Positions 26,734 through 37,338 of a DNA stretch of 41,630 bases are shown piece by piece. The DNA lies in the NCBI GenBank assembly GCA_905221545.1, contig CAJNDO010000014.1, forward strand, positions 1-41,630, in the 5' to 3' direction. The position numbers and the translations under genes were made by a program. The notes beneath the pieces are model-generated. The model did no database searches. It was not told the DNA's origin and saw only the letters and a list, made by a program, of their open reading frames with translations. The DNA is from a bacterium (GTDB taxonomy: Bacteria > Bacillota > Bacilli > Lactobacillales > Streptococcaceae). The stretch's first letter is position 1. Each line of letters opens with the position of its first letter.

Positions 26734-28167
26734 TTAGTTAACTAAACTATGGTACAAGTCAAGGTATGATTTGCAGGCTGTATCCCATGAGAAATCACAC
26801 TCCATAGCTTGTTTTTGTAAGTTTCTCCAAACGTCAGGATGGTTCCTATACAAGTCCAATGCTGTTTGGAAAGTCCAATTTAACCAATAAGGAGATAGAT
26901 TGTCAAAGCTAAAGCCTGTACCGCTTCCTTCAATTGGATTGAAAGCGCGGACAGTATCTCGCAAACCACCAACTTCATGAACCAATGGCAAGGTTCCGTA
27001 CCGCATCGCCATCATTTGAGACAAGCCACATGGTTCAAAACGACTCGGCATGAGGAAGAGGTCACAAGCAGCGTAGATTTCTTGAGCAAGTTTGACATCA
27101 AAAGTGATATTTGCTGATAGCTTGTCTGGGTAAATCTGAGCAAACCATGAGAAAGCACCTTCAAAGGCTGGATCTCCAGTTCCCAAAAGAACAATCTGAA
27201 CATCATTTTGCAAGATATGATGCAAACTTTCGACCACGACATCAAAACCTTTTTGACGTGTCAAACGAGAAACAATTCCCACCAATGGCACGTCAGCTCT
27301 AACAGGCAAGCCAACTCTTTCTTGCAATTTTGCCTTGTTTTGGGCTTTCCCAGACAAATCTTCTTGACTAAAATGATAGTCTAAAAGAGCATCCGTCTGA
27401 GGATTATAAAGGTCAGCATCAATCCCATTCACAATACCAGATACCTTGCCGGACTCCATTCGAAGAATCTGATCCAAGTTACATCCGAACTGACTGGTCA
27501 TAATTTCATGAGCATAACTAGGCGAAACTGTTGAAACACGGTCCGCATAGAGAATACCTGCCTTCATCCAGTTCAGACAGTTGTTCCAGCGAAGGGTTCC
27601 ATCAGCGTAACGTTCAAAGCCAACTCCAAACAAATCCCATAACATTCCTTCTGAAAATTGTCCTTGGAATTCCAAATTATGAATGGTTAAAACAGTTTTA
27701 ATTCCTTGATAAGCTTGAATCCAACGGTATTTTTCCTTTAACAAGAAAGGAATCATGGCTGTATGGTAGTCATGAACATGAAGAAGGTCAGGAATAAAGT
27801 CAATCCTTTCCATAGCCTCGATAGCAGCCAGTTGGAAGAAAGCGAAACGTTCCCCATCGTCAAAATCACCATAAACATGACCACGGAAGAAATAATATTG
27901 GCTGTCAATAAAGTAGAAGGTCACACCGTTTAAGACGGTTTTCTTAATCCCACAGTACTGTCTACGCCAACCGACGCTCACCTCAAAATGAAGAACATCT
28001 TCAATTTGATTTCCAAATTTAGCCTCTACCATGTCATAGTAGGGTAAAATCACTGCAACTTCGTGCCCAGCTTTTACCAGTGATTTGGGAAGAGCGCCAA
28101 TAACGTCTCCCAAACCACCTGTTTTTGAAAAGGGTGCACCCTCAGCTGCTACAAATAAAATTTTCAT
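26734..28167 (-). CDS. glgA: Glycogen synthase
   Basis: A 477-residue GT5 enzyme that extends glycogen with ADP-glucose. The N-terminal [15 protein letters not shown] loop binds ADP-glucose and the C-terminal domain has [17 protein letters not shown] and [11 protein letters not shown]. Length is typical. Its ATG overlaps the glgD stop (ATGA at 28164-28167), so translation is coupled. It is last gene of glgBCDA. Confidence 0.97.
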   Translation of the reverse strand: MKILFVAAEGAPFSKTGGLGDVIGALPKSLVKAGHEVAVILPYYDMVEAKFGNQIEDVLHFEVSVGWRRQYCGIKKTVLNGVTFYFIDSQYYFFRGHVYGDFDDGERFAFFQLAAIEAMERIDFIPDLLHVHDYHTAMIPFLLKEKYRWIQAYQGIKTVLTIHNLEFQGQFSEGMLWDLFGVGFERYADGTLRWNNCLNWMKAGILYADRVSTVSPSYAHEIMTSQFGCNLDQILRMESGKVSGIVNGIDADLYNPQTDALLDYHFSQEDLSGKAQNKAKLQERVGLPVRADVPLVGIVSRLTRQKGFDVVVESLHHILQNDVQIVLLGTGDPAFEGAFSWFAQIYPDKLSANITFDVKLAQEIYAACDLFLMPSRFEPCGLSQMMAMRYGTLPLVHEVGGLRDTVRAFNPIEGSGTGFSFDNLSPYWLNWTFQTALDLYRNHPDVWRNLQKQAMECDFSWDTACKSYLDLYHSLVN

Positions 28168-29303
28168 GAATGAATATCCTCTATTACTTTGCTACCTTTC
28201 TTAACGACAACTGGATGTTCTGCAGTTCCTCGAATCACAACACCAGGCTCAACTTCAACACCCTTGTCCAAGATAGCATATTCGACCTGAGCCCCTTCTC
28301 CAATAACAACACGAGGGAAGAGCAGGCTATCTTTAACTAGGCTATCCTTATGGACATGAATATTACGTGATAGAACGGAATTAGCCACTTGGCCTTCAAT
28401 GATACTACCAGAGGCAAACTGAGAAGTACTTACCTTAGATGTATTGGCATAGTAAGTTGGCTCTTCGTTTTTGACCTTTGTATAAATCTTTTGGTTTGGT
28501 GAGAAAAGAGAGTAGAATTTTTGTGATTCAAGCATATCAATATTCGCTTGATAATAAGACTCTACAGAATGAATGTTGGCTAGATAACCTGTGTACTCGT
28601 AGGCAAAAGCCCCTTCTTTTGCAGCCAAATCCCGTAAAACATAGCGCAACTTCTCTGGATGTTCTTTTTTAGCTTCTTCTTCCAAGCGTTCAATCAACCA
28701 AGGTGTATCAACGACAAAGATATCTGTGGACATGTTATAGATTTGATCTGGTAACTTGCTATCAAAGAGTTTATGAGAACGAACATGGTCTGTTTCATCC
28801 ACTTCCAAGATTGCGTTTACTTCTGAAATGTCTTTCTTAGCTAGTTTTTTATAAACTACAGTGATAGGCCCTTTTGTTGTACTGTGTAGGTGGAAAACTT
28901 GGTTCAAATCAATGTTAATCAAGACATCGCAGTTGAGTGAAACTGTTTGGTTTGAGCCAGAACGTTTCAAATAAGTAAGAAGCTGTTGGTAGTATTCTTT
29001 TCCAACTGTACTACTTTCCACACGGGTATTGTAAATACCTAGATAATAGTGACTTAGAAGAGTTGACAAGCCCCACTCGCGTCCTGAACGAATATGGTCA
29101 AAGACGGAGCTGATATTGTCTTGTTGGAAAATACCAAAGACACTACGGACACCTGCATTAGCAAGACTAGAAAGCGGGAAGTCAATCAAACGATATTTCC
29201 CACCAAATGGCAAACTAGCTACTGGACGGTGGTCCGTCAATGTTGACATATCATGAAAACCAACTGTATTTCCTAAAATGGCAGAATATTTATCAATCTT
29301 CAT
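28164..29303 (-). CDS. glgD: Glucose-1-phosphate adenylyltransferase regulatory subunit GlgD
   Basis: A 379-residue homologue of GlgC. Where GlgC has the nucleotide-binding GGQGTRLG loop, GlgD reads [15 protein letters not shown], so the catalytic loop is lost. The [18 protein letters not shown] motif and the left-handed beta-helix C-terminus are kept. In Firmicutes GlgD pairs with GlgC and raises its activity. It overlaps glgC by 11 nt and glgA by 4 nt. Confidence 0.95.
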   Translation of the reverse strand: MKIDKYSAILGNTVGFHDMSTLTDHRPVASLPFGGKYRLIDFPLSSLANAGVRSVFGIFQQDNISSVFDHIRSGREWGLSTLLSHYYLGIYNTRVESSTVGKEYYQQLLTYLKRSGSNQTVSLNCDVLINIDLNQVFHLHSTTKGPITVVYKKLAKKDISEVNAILEVDETDHVRSHKLFDSKLPDQIYNMSTDIFVVDTPWLIERLEEEAKKEHPEKLRYVLRDLAAKEGAFAYEYTGYLANIHSVESYYQANIDMLESQKFYSLFSPNQKIYTKVKNEEPTYYANTSKVSTSQFASGSIIEGQVANSVLSRNIHVHKDSLVKDSLLFPRVVIGEGAQVEYAILDKGVEVEPGVVIRGTAEHPVVVKKGSKVIEDIHS

Positions 29304-30435
29304 CTGTTGCTACCCCCACTACTTCATTATATCCTACAACTTGTACTTCTTCTGTTCCATCAATTTCGACACCGTCAGAAATAACCGCACCTTCACCAAT
29401 AATGGCACGTTTGATTTTAGCTCCGTTTCCAATAATAGCTCCACTCATGATAACTGAATCTACTACTTCTGCCCCTTCGCGAACTTGTGCCCCTGTTGAA
29501 AGGATAGAATGTTTAACCGTTCCATCAACAAAACATCCGTCTACAACTAATGAGTCTTCCACATCAGCATTTGCACCAAGGAAGTTTGGTGGCGAAATCA
29601 AGTTTCTTGAGTAAATCTTCCATTGACGGTTACGGCTATCCAAGGCATTTTCTGGAGAAATGTACTCCATGTTGGCTTCCCAAAGTGACTCAATCGTACC
29701 AACGTCTTTCCAGTAACCATTAAATTCATAAGCATAGACACTTTCACCTGACTCAAGGTAATTTGGAATGACATTTTTACCAAAGTCTGACATATCGACA
29801 TTGCTCTTTTCAGCAGCAACAAGCATATTGCGGAGACGTTGCCAATCAAAGATGTAAATTCCCATAGAAGCTTTGGTAGATTTAGGTTGAGCTGGTTTTT
29901 CTTCAAATTCAACAATGCGGTTATTGGCATCTGTATTCATGATACCAAAACGACTAGCTTCTTTAAGAGGGACGTCTAAAACCGCTACTGTCAAGCTGGC
30001 GTTATTATCCTTGTGAGACTGGAGCATATCATCATAGTCCATTTTGTAGATGTGGTCTCCAGAGAGAATCAAGACGTACTCAGGATTGACACTGTCAATA
30101 TAGTCGATATTTTGGTAAATAGCGTGACTAGTCCCTTCGAACCAACGATTTCCTTCACTTGCAGAATAAGGTTGAAGAATAGAGACACCAGAATTGATAC
30201 CGTCTAGTCCCCAGCTTGAACCGTTCCCGATATGGTTGTTGAGAGCAAGTGGCTGGTACTGTGTAATGACTCCAACATTGTGAATTCCTGAGTTGGCACA
30301 GTTTGAAAGAGCAAAGTCAATGATACGGTAGCGCCCACCAAATTGCACAGCTGGTTTTGCGATGCTTTGAGTGAGTTTACCGAGACGAGTTCCTTGCCCA
30401 CCAGCAAGAATCAAAGCTAACATTTCATTCTTCAT
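29293..30435 (-). CDS. glgC: Glucose-1-phosphate adenylyltransferase catalytic subunit GlgC
   Basis: A 380-residue enzyme that makes ADP-glucose from ATP and glucose-1-phosphate, the committed step to glycogen. The catalytic loop is [13 protein letters not shown] (about residues 10-22), with [20 protein letters not shown] and [12 protein letters not shown] downstream and a beta-helix C-terminus. ATG at 30435 with AAGGAG that lies inside the end of glgB; the two genes overlap by 11 nt. Confidence 0.96.
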   Translation of the reverse strand: MKNEMLALILAGGQGTRLGKLTQSIAKPAVQFGGRYRIIDFALSNCANSGIHNVGVITQYQPLALNNHIGNGSSWGLDGINSGVSILQPYSASEGNRWFEGTSHAIYQNIDYIDSVNPEYVLILSGDHIYKMDYDDMLQSHKDNNASLTVAVLDVPLKEASRFGIMNTDANNRIVEFEEKPAQPKSTKASMGIYIFDWQRLRNMLVAAEKSNVDMSDFGKNVIPNYLESGESVYAYEFNGYWKDVGTIESLWEANMEYISPENALDSRNRQWKIYSRNLISPPNFLGANADVEDSLVVDGCFVDGTVKHSILSTGAQVREGAEVVDSVIMSGAIIGNGAKIKRAIIGEGAVISDGVEIDGTEEVQVVGYNEVVGVATDED

Positions 30436-32353
30436 TTTCTACTCCTTTTTGGTTTTTACTTGTGACGGTTTTTGCAGATTTCAAGCGACGTTTGATTTTC
30501 CATACACTTGCTCCCATAGCAGGTAGGGTAAAGGTCAAGGTCTGCTCATAATCTTTCCATAGTCCTTCTTGCGTTTGAACAGTTTGATTATGTTCTTTCC
30601 AAACGCCTCCCCACTCTTCTAACTCAGTATTCCAGACTTCTTCATAAATCCCTGCGACAGGCAATCCGATTGTAAAATCTTTTCGTTCAACAGGTGCCAT
30701 ATTAAAGACGCAGACTAGCATGTCGCCCTTCTTACCCTTACGGATGAAGGAAAGAACACTCTGGTCTCGATTATCCGCATCAATGATTTCAATACCATCA
30801 TAGCTGGTATCGATTTCCCACAGACAGCGATGGTCTTTGTAGAATTGATTAAGCTGAGAAGTGAAATACTTCATCTTAGCATTCATAGGGTCTTCTAGAT
30901 TAGACCATTCCAACTGCTCTTCAGATCTCCATTCTAGGAATTGGCCGTATTCGCTACCCATGAAGAGCAATTTCTTACCAGGGTGACAAATTTGGTACGT
31001 ATAGATATTGCGCAAACCTGCGAATTGATTGTAACGATCTCCCCACATCTTATGCATCATACTCTTCTTACCGTGAACCACTTCATCGTGCGAGAATGGT
31101 AGGAGATAGTTTTCATTGAAAACATACATAAAGCTGAAAGTCACCAAATTAAAGTCATACTTACGGTAAATAGGGTCTTCTTCGTAGAATCGGAGGATAT
31201 CATTCATCCAGCCCATATTCCACTTGTAGTCAAATCCTAGACCACCAAGCTCTTTCATTCCCGTAATCTTGGTTGCTGACGAACTTTCTTCCGCAATCAT
31301 CATCACATCTGGATGTGCTAGTTTAATGACATCATTCAAGCGTTGAAGGAAATAATATCCTTCATAGTTGAGATTTCCACCATCTTTATTAGGTGTCCAT
31401 GGAGCATCATCGTAGTCAAGATAGAGCATGTTACTAACTGCATCCACTCGAATACCATCTAGATGGTAAAAGTCAATCCAAAACTTAATGCTAGAAATCA
31501 AGAAAGACTGGACTTCATTCTTTCCAAGGTCAAAATTGAGTGCTCCCCAACCATAGTTATGAGCCTTATTATGGTCTTGGTATTCAAAAGTTGGTGTCCC
31601 ATCATAATAAGCCAAGGCATCATCATTGATGGTGAAATGACCAGGTACCCAGTCTACAATAACCCCAATATTGTTTAAGTGACATTCCTCAACAAAATCT
31701 TGAAACTCTTCAGGGCGACCATAAGCATGCTCTAAAGCGAAGTACCCCATAAGCTGGTAACCCCAACTCAAACCTAGTGGGTGGGACATCAAGGGCATAA
31801 ACTCAATATGAGTATAGTTCATCTCAACTAAGTAAGGAATGAGTTCATCTTTCAATTGAGCAAAACTATAAGGACTTCCATCTGGATTTCTCTTCCACGA
31901 TCCAGCATGAACTTCGTAGATATTGACAGGACGTTCAAAGAAAGTCCAACGTTTTCTGCGAGCTAACCAAAGCCCATCCTTCCATTTCTTTTCTGGAATC
32001 TCTGTTAAAATAGCTCCAGTACCCGGACGTGCCTCATACCGTACAGCCAAAGGATCAATCTTCATCAGCTGATGACCATTTGCACGTGTGATATGGTACT
32101 TGTAAATTTGGCCTTCATGAGCAAGGCTGGTAAAGACTTCCCAGACACCAAATTCATTTCGTTCCATTGGAATTTGATTTTCTACCCAATTGGTAAAATC
32201 CCCCACCAAGTGGACAGCCTGGGCGTTGGGAGCCCACACACGAAATGTATAACCGTACTCTCCATTTAGTTCTTCCCTATGTGCTCCTAAATAATGCTGA
32301 AGATGAAAATTTTCTCCTGTCATAAAGGTGCGCAAAGCTTCTCTTTTATCCAT
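30425..32353 (-). CDS. glgB: 1,4-alpha-glucan branching enzyme
   Basis: A 642-residue GH13 enzyme creating alpha-1,6 branches. An N-terminal CBM48 domain (about residues 20-120, [19 protein letters not shown]) is followed by the catalytic barrel with [12 protein letters not shown] (nucleophile Asp), MIAEESS (acid Glu) and [10 protein letters not shown]. The ATG at 32353 has GGGAGGT upstream. It is first gene of glgBCDA, driven by the promoter at 32392-32420. Confidence 0.97.
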   Translation of the reverse strand: MDKREALRTFMTGENFHLQHYLGAHREELNGEYGYTFRVWAPNAQAVHLVGDFTNWVENQIPMERNEFGVWEVFTSLAHEGQIYKYHITRANGHQLMKIDPLAVRYEARPGTGAILTEIPEKKWKDGLWLARRKRWTFFERPVNIYEVHAGSWKRNPDGSPYSFAQLKDELIPYLVEMNYTHIEFMPLMSHPLGLSWGYQLMGYFALEHAYGRPEEFQDFVEECHLNNIGVIVDWVPGHFTINDDALAYYDGTPTFEYQDHNKAHNYGWGALNFDLGKNEVQSFLISSIKFWIDFYHLDGIRVDAVSNMLYLDYDDAPWTPNKDGGNLNYEGYYFLQRLNDVIKLAHPDVMMIAEESSSATKITGMKELGGLGFDYKWNMGWMNDILRFYEEDPIYRKYDFNLVTFSFMYVFNENYLLPFSHDEVVHGKKSMMHKMWGDRYNQFAGLRNIYTYQICHPGKKLLFMGSEYGQFLEWRSEEQLEWSNLEDPMNAKMKYFTSQLNQFYKDHRCLWEIDTSYDGIEIIDADNRDQSVLSFIRKGKKGDMLVCVFNMAPVERKDFTIGLPVAGIYEEVWNTELEEWGGVWKEHNQTVQTQEGLWKDYEQTLTFTLPAMGASVWKIKRRLKSAKTVTSKNQKGVENEE

Positions 32354-32369
32354 AATACCTCCCTTTTTC

Positions 32370-32383
32370 TGTAAGCGTTTTCT
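32370..32383 (-). promoter_or_regulatory. cre-like CcpA site at glgB
   Basis: TGTAAGCGTTTTCT matches the cre consensus TGWAANCGNTNWCA at all but the last position. It sits at the transcription start, a position at which CcpA usually represses. Confidence 0.8.
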
Positions 32384-32391
32384 ATAGATTT

Positions 32392-32420
32392 ATTATACTA
32401 CCTTTTTATGGAAGATTCAA
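32392..32420 (-). promoter_or_regulatory. glgB promoter
   Basis: On the minus strand TTGAAT (32420-32415), a 17-nt spacer and TATAAT (32397-32392). The start is near 32385. Just upstream of the -35, TTACC-ATATTT-GGTAA (32426-32441) is a palindrome that could be an operator. Confidence 0.8.
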
Positions 32421-32441
32421 GTAAATTACCATATTTGGTAA

Positions 32442-32587
32442 AAATTCTTTTGAAAATCTTCAAAAAATGAACTTATCCATTCACTTATAAATCAAGGAAT
32501 GACAGATAGTTTGTGAAAACGTCCTCTTTTTGATTACTATCATATCACAAAGTTCGTATTTTATCCAAATGTAGCATTGTTTTTATG
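32442..32587. other. Intergenic stretch between glgB promoter and gapN terminator
   Basis: AT-rich with no convincing ORF. A weak cre-like stretch TGAAAACGTCCTCT (32514-32527) and a GATAGT...ACTATC pair flank each other, but neither is placed to act on glgB in an obvious way. Confidence 0.4.
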
Positions 32588-32624
32588 TGAAAAATAAAAC
32601 CAGGAAAACAATTTCCTGATTTTA
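32588..32624 (-). terminator. Terminator of gapN
   Basis: On the minus strand AAAATCAGGAAA pairs with TTTCCTGGTTTT around TTGT and is followed by ATTTTTC. Confidence 0.85.
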
Positions 32625-32628
32625 CATT

Positions 32629-34053
32629 TTATTTCATATCAAAAACAATGGATTTGACATTTGTCATCGCTTCAATGCTATATTTAATTCCTTGAACACC
32701 AGCACCAGAACCTTTGACACCAAGGAATGGGAAATTATCTGGACCACGCTGAGTTTTATTATTAATATGGACTGTTCCCACTTCAAGTTTTTCAGCGATT
32801 TCAAAGGCCTTTTTGAAATCATTTGTAAAGACTGAGGATTGAAGGCCGAATTCAGATTCGTTGGCAAAGGCAATTGCTTCTTCTACACTAGCCACACGGA
32901 TAATTGGTAAAACAGGACCAAATGGCTCTTCCCATGCTACTTTCATATCTTTTGTAACTTGGTCAAAAAGTACTGGCCAGAGAAGATTGCCCTCACGTTT
33001 GATTGGTGTAAGAGCCTGAGCACCTTTTTCTTGTGCATCCTCAATCAAGCCCCAAATGAAGTCGGCTGAAGCATTGTCAATAACAGGTGTAATATCAGCA
33101 TTGTCAAATGGATCACCAACTGTTAATTTAGAAACTTCTTCCTGAAGCAAAGTAGCTAATTGATCTGCTACACTTTCGAGAACAATGACACGTTTAATGG
33201 CCGTGCAACGTTGTCCTGAGTAGCTAAAGGCTCCTGCAACGATTTGCTTGGCAGCGTGTTCCAAATCTGCATCTTCTAGTACTAGAGCTGCATCTTTTCC
33301 ACCAAGTTCTAACATAATAGGACGCATACCAGCTAAACGACCAATACGTTCTCCGATTGGAGTTGAACCTGTAAAGTTGATGAAGTTGACTTCTTTGTGC
33401 TCAATGATATAATCCCCAATTTCTGAACCACGTCCCGTAATCGTATTGAAAACACCTGCTGGAATCCCTGCTTCTTCAAAGGCTTTAGCCAGCAAGAGGC
33501 CAGAAATGGAACCTTGTGTTGGTGGCTTAAACATAACCACATTCCCTGCAATTAAGGCCGGAGCAATCTTAGATCCAGAAAGGTTGACTGGATAGTTAAA
33601 GGGAGCAATAGCTAGCACGACTCCAACCGGCTCACGACGGACAATAGCCAGTTTGTTTTTACTTGCTGCTTCAAAACCACCACCTTCCATTGCTTGTCCA
33701 GTGATACGTAGCCCTTCCTCAGCAGCATAGCGAATCAAGTCTGCTGTACGCACTACTTCTCCAATTGCTGCTTTAATCCCTTTAGCAACCTCTTTGGCAA
33801 GAATTGTACCAATTTTTTCTTTATCACGTTCCAAAATAGCTGCTGTCTTATGCAAATAGGCTGCACGCTCAACTGGTGCTAAAGCCCGCCATGCAGGGAG
33901 GGCTGCACGCGCAGCTTGCATAGCCTCATCTACTTCAGCTTGACTCATAGCTGGAACTGTCCCTAATTCTTCTTGATTGATTGGTGAATAAATCGTAATT
34001 TCTTTTTCAGATGATTTCCATTCTCCATTTACTAAATTCTGATATCTTGTCAA
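32629..34053 (-). CDS. gapN: NADP-dependent non-phosphorylating glyceraldehyde-3-phosphate dehydrogenase
   Basis: A 474-residue aldehyde dehydrogenase that oxidises glyceraldehyde-3-phosphate directly to 3-phosphoglycerate and makes NADPH, a main NADPH source in streptococci. Catalytic Cys283 is in SGQRCTAIKR and Glu249 in LELGGKD; PFNYPVN and NFTGSTPIGE are also present. The start codon is TTG at 34053, set by a consensus AGGAGG 7 nt upstream. It is monocistronic. Confidence 0.96.
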   Translation of the reverse strand: MTRYQNLVNGEWKSSEKEITIYSPINQEELGTVPAMSQAEVDEAMQAARAALPAWRALAPVERAAYLHKTAAILERDKEKIGTILAKEVAKGIKAAIGEVVRTADLIRYAAEEGLRITGQAMEGGGFEAASKNKLAIVRREPVGVVLAIAPFNYPVNLSGSKIAPALIAGNVVMFKPPTQGSISGLLLAKAFEEAGIPAGVFNTITGRGSEIGDYIIEHKEVNFINFTGSTPIGERIGRLAGMRPIMLELGGKDAALVLEDADLEHAAKQIVAGAFSYSGQRCTAIKRVIVLESVADQLATLLQEEVSKLTVGDPFDNADITPVIDNASADFIWGLIEDAQEKGAQALTPIKREGNLLWPVLFDQVTKDMKVAWEEPFGPVLPIIRVASVEEAIAFANESEFGLQSSVFTNDFKKAFEIAEKLEVGTVHINNKTQRGPDNFPFLGVKGSGAGVQGIKYSIEAMTNVKSIVFDMK

Positions 34054-34084
34054 ATTCTCGTCCTCCTGAAAATGATTAAGATAT

Positions 34085-34112
34085 ATTTTACCAAATTTTC
34101 AGAAAATTACAA
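34085..34112 (-). promoter_or_regulatory. gapN promoter
   Basis: On the minus strand TTGTAA (34112-34107), a 16-nt spacer and TGG-TAAAAT (34090-34085), an extended -10. Confidence 0.65.
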
Positions 34113-34188
34113 CCCTTTTTACAATATTTTTGAGATTATTTTCACAAGCTTGATTTTTCAAACAATTTGAACACTCTTGTTAAGCAGT

Positions 34189-34303
34189 AATACTCAATGA
34201 AAATCAAAGAGCAAACTAGGAAGCTAGCCGTAGGTTGCTCAAAGAACTGCTTTGAGGTTGCAGATAGAGCTGACGTGGTTTAAAGAAATTTTCGAAGAGT
34301 ATA
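34189..34303 (+). repeat. BOX element (boxA-boxC, no boxB)
   Basis: The sequence opens AATACTCAATGAAAATCAAA (boxA), passes through GAGGTTGCAGATAGAGCTGACG and ends GAAATTTTCGAAGAGTATA (boxC), which are the landmarks of pneumococcal BOX elements. No boxB copy is between them. BOX elements are non-coding, mobile and strongly folded, and can affect neighbouring transcripts. Confidence 0.9.
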
Positions 34304-34305
34304 AG

Positions 34306-34412
34306 TATAGTGGATCGAAGCTAGAATAGTACGCCGTGGTTGCTAAAACATTTCTAGAAATTAATTTAACTTTCCTAGTCGATTTGTTCACATCTTATTT
34401 CAATTCACTATA
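34306..34412 (+). mobile_element. RUP-like element, 107 bp
   Basis: Terminal inverted repeats TATAGTGGATCGAA and (from the other end) TATAGTGAATTGAA differ at two of 14 positions, and the ends carry TA. The length is exactly 107 bp, the size described for RUP, a non-autonomous element thought to be moved by IS630-Spn1 transposase. It begins 2 nt after the BOX element. Confidence 0.85.
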
Positions 34413-34413
34413 C

Positions 34414-34446
34414 AAAAAGAAAAGGCTTAGACGAACTAAACCTTTG
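34414..34446 (-). terminator. Terminator after lipoprotein gene
   Basis: On the minus strand AAAGGTTTAG pairs with CTAAGCCTTT around TTCGT and is followed by TCTTTTT. It closes the pulA/lipoprotein transcript and abuts the RUP element. Confidence 0.8.
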
Positions 34447-34551
34447 TCAATATTTTAAACATTAAAAACAGCTCTATCTTTCGATTCCTATAATCTCCAC
34501 TTATATCACAACAAAGATGATTATTAGATTATGACCGAAGAAATATAAGGC
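34447..34551. other. Intergenic stretch with no recognised feature
   Basis: AT-rich DNA between the lipoprotein gene and its terminator. I see no ORF, repeat or motif in it. Confidence 0.5.
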
Positions 34552-35001
34552 CTATTTTTGACGTTTAAAAATAGCATTTTCAATAACTTTTAGATTTGAT
34601 GCATCTTTGCTATCAACTTTTGAGATATCAAAAGTTAAATTATCACCCGAAATCTTATAAGGTACCTCAGTGCCTCCTCCTACTGGGGTCATTACTTTTT
34701 TAGATTGATCTACTTTAACATCGTAGTTTTGATCGTTCTTAAATCCCATTATTGTACTTGAAATTTTTATATTTCCTTTATCATCATTAATTGTGATTGA
34801 AACCGATAATTTAACACTTTCCCCCAATACTGATCCAAAAGTTGTAGCAAAATCTCCTTGATTTTCTGCTAATTTAGAAACTTCCTCTGTAGAGGGTTCA
34901 TAAGTATAGGTTCCGTTATCACTTTTTATTGAACATCCAATTAATATAACTGACATTAAAGCTAAAATCAATGATACGTAAATTCGTTTTACTTTTTCCA
35001 T
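34552..35001 (-). CDS. Unknown small lipoprotein
   Basis: A 149-residue protein with a positively charged start, a hydrophobic segment and a lipobox ending LIGC (lipidated Cys23). The mature part is Ser/Thr/Lys-rich and looks beta-strand rich (SVSITINDDKGNIKISSTI). I do not recognise its family. The ATG at 35001 has AAGGAG. It follows pulA by 40 nt with no visible terminator between, so it may be the last gene of the ligA-dgk-pulA transcript. Function cannot be stated. Confidence 0.8.
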   Translation of the reverse strand: MEKVKRIYVSLILALMSVILIGCSIKSDNGTYTYEPSTEEVSKLAENQGDFATTFGSVLGESVKLSVSITINDDKGNIKISSTIMGFKNDQNYDVKVDQSKKVMTPVGGGTEVPYKISGDNLTFDISKVDSKDASNLKVIENAIFKRQK

Positions 35002-35041
35002 TTTATCTCCTTGCTTTCATTTACTTCCTATCAAATCTTTT

Positions 35042-37321
35042 CTACAAAACTTTATAGACGCTGGCACTAACACCGCCAACCATATCTTTATCATCTAAAT
35101 GGCTATTGGTCACCAAGAGTTCTAGATTTCCAGCATTTTCAAACTGGAAGGGCTTCCCTTTAGCATTAAATACAACCAGTAAATGGTCTTTCCCTTGAAT
35201 CTCATAGACAATCAAACCACTATGTTCATTTGCTGAATGAACAAAAACATGATGGTAAATTTCATCATAAGTAGGGTAAGAAAAGGCACAGGTTTCTGTC
35301 TTCAATCGAATAATTTGACGGATAAACTCAATACTATCTTGACGCTCATTAATCAAGTCCCAGTTTACTTGGTTGACACTGTCTGGAGCATTATAGCTAT
35401 TCATAGCACGCTCTCTATCATCATGGGTCAACTCACCATTTTCACCAGTCGCAACTAGTTTGGTACGACCAAATTCTTGACCGATTTCCATAAAGGCCAT
35501 TCCCTGCATGAGCAGATTCATGGCTGTGGCTGTCTCAACCTTACGCATGATTTGCTCAGAACTTTGGTCTGGATGAAGGGTTGCCAACAAATCGTGAAGA
35601 TTGTAATTGTCATGGGCCTCCACATAGTTGAGTACTTGATTTGGATGTGTATAGGTTCCTAGTTCACGACTGCCTAGGATTGCTTTGGCTAGAATTGGCT
35701 CTGTCGCAGCACCACTAACAAAACCTGATTTGATAGCACCATAAACTTCTCCACCTTTAACAGCATCTCGCTGATTGTCATTAAAGAAACCAATATTTGG
35801 CATTTCGTAGGCATTGTCTTTCTTAGCCTTATCATAAGGGGCAAGACCTGTCCCCATATCCCATCCTTCTCCATAGAGGATAATGTTAGGGTCGATTTCA
35901 TCCAAACTTTGACGAATCATCTGCATGGTCTTGACATCATGAATCCCCATCAAGTCAAAACGGAAACCGTCAATATTGTATTCCTGCACCCAGTATAGAA
36001 GAGAATCAATCATATACTTGCGGAACATTTCATGTTCACTGGCTGTTTCATTTCCAACACCCGTTCCATTCTGGAAGGTACCATCTGGATTCATACGATA
36101 ATAGTAGTCAGGTACAGTTGTTTGGAAAGGTGCATCAACAACTGAGAAGGTATGGTTATAGACCACATCCATAATGACACCAATACCCGCATCGTGATAG
36201 GCTTGAATCATAGTTTTTAAATCACGAATAACCTGAGCTGGATCATCTGGATTGGTTGAAAGGCTCGTTTCTGGAGCATTATAGTTTTGTGGGTCATAAC
36301 CCCAGTTATAGGTTACATTCCCATCCTCATCGTATTCTTTATGACGGTCTGCAATTGGTTGCAACTGAACATAATTGTAGCCGATCTCTTGGATGTAATC
36401 AAAAGCAGTTGACTGGCCGTACTGGTTAACCGTCCCTGTCTGAGCCGCACCTAAGAAAGTTCCTCGAAGATGTTCATCCACACCTGAGGTCGGTGATTTT
36501 GTCAAATCACGAATGTGCATTTCACAAATGACTGCCTTACATGGATTTGCCAAGCGCCAAGTAGCCTCTGAACCGTGCTTGACCTCGAAGTTTTCAACTT
36601 GCTTTTCTGCATGGCTTAGAATAGCTGAACGTTTGCCATCAGGACTGGTCGCGATGGTATAAGGATCGCGTGTCAAGGTTTGGTGATGAGGGAATTGGAC
36701 TTGATACTGATAAGCCTTACCAGTCAAATCTTCCTCAACATCCAAACTCCAGACACCAATAGTATTGTCCTTATGGTTATAAGAGTAGCTATTGCCTCGC
36801 TCCATCTCAAAAGTCTTCCAAACAGGTGCATTATTAGCAGCTGATTCATAAACGACAACCTGCACTTCTGTCGCTGTTGGAGCCCAGAGGGCGAAATGAG
36901 CCTGATTATCCTCTACACGGCACCCCAATTCCCCTTGGTAGCCCCAGTGGTGGTCGAAACTAGCACTATTGATAGCCTTGTCAAAGGCAAAAGGATTTTG
37001 ATTTTTATAGAAAGGACTGGCAATAGCAGGATTTTCAGAATAATAAATTCTATCATCCCCTTCCAAAATCCAGACCTCTGTTAAGAGAGGATAGTGATTA
37101 AAACGGATGGCATATTCTTTACTGGTTTGGCCAGTATGAACCACAAAATTCAAGCTTTCTAAGGGATGAACACTTGGGTGTTCAAAACTAAATAAAGCAC
37201 CAAAATAATCCTCTTTATAAGTCAGTAAATCAATTCGTTGATCCTTACTCTTCACAAAAGAGCAAGTGTCGTATTCACCATTCTTGCGATGGTAATGAAT
37301 GCGCATAGGGTAGTTATACAT
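35042..37321 (-). CDS. pulA: Type I pullulanase, cytoplasmic
   Basis: A 759-residue GH13 debranching enzyme cutting alpha-1,6 bonds. N-terminal CBM-like domains occupy about 1-250, including FALWAPTATEVQVVVYES. The type I signature YNWGYDPQNYNAPE is present, as are FRFDLMG (nucleophile Asp), LYGEGWDMGTG (acid Glu) and VEAHDNYNL. There is no signal peptide or LPXTG, which separates it from the surface pullulanase SpuA. It starts 17 nt after the dgk stop with an AAAGGA site. It likely processes imported glucans or glycogen. Confidence 0.95.
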   Translation of the reverse strand: MYNYPMRIHYHRKNGEYDTCSFVKSKDQRIDLLTYKEDYFGALFSFEHPSVHPLESLNFVVHTGQTSKEYAIRFNHYPLLTEVWILEGDDRIYYSENPAIASPFYKNQNPFAFDKAINSASFDHHWGYQGELGCRVEDNQAHFALWAPTATEVQVVVYESAANNAPVWKTFEMERGNSYSYNHKDNTIGVWSLDVEEDLTGKAYQYQVQFPHHQTLTRDPYTIATSPDGKRSAILSHAEKQVENFEVKHGSEATWRLANPCKAVICEMHIRDLTKSPTSGVDEHLRGTFLGAAQTGTVNQYGQSTAFDYIQEIGYNYVQLQPIADRHKEYDEDGNVTYNWGYDPQNYNAPETSLSTNPDDPAQVIRDLKTMIQAYHDAGIGVIMDVVYNHTFSVVDAPFQTTVPDYYYRMNPDGTFQNGTGVGNETASEHEMFRKYMIDSLLYWVQEYNIDGFRFDLMGIHDVKTMQMIRQSLDEIDPNIILYGEGWDMGTGLAPYDKAKKDNAYEMPNIGFFNDNQRDAVKGGEVYGAIKSGFVSGAATEPILAKAILGSRELGTYTHPNQVLNYVEAHDNYNLHDLLATLHPDQSSEQIMRKVETATAMNLLMQGMAFMEIGQEFGRTKLVATGENGELTHDDRERAMNSYNAPDSVNQVNWDLINERQDSIEFIRQIIRLKTETCAFSYPTYDEIYHHVFVHSANEHSGLIVYEIQGKDHLLVVFNAKGKPFQFENAGNLELLVTNSHLDDKDMVGGVSASVYKVL

Positions 37322-37338
37322 TTTTATTTTTCCTTTTT

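Noticed and set aside
28164..29303. glgD as a broken or pseudogene copy of glgC
   Set aside because: It is full length, in frame and in an overlapping operon; loss of the catalytic loop is normal for GlgD.
32514..32527. A second cre site (TGAAAACGTCCTCT)
   Set aside because: Matches the consensus poorly and lies about 130 nt upstream of the glgB start.
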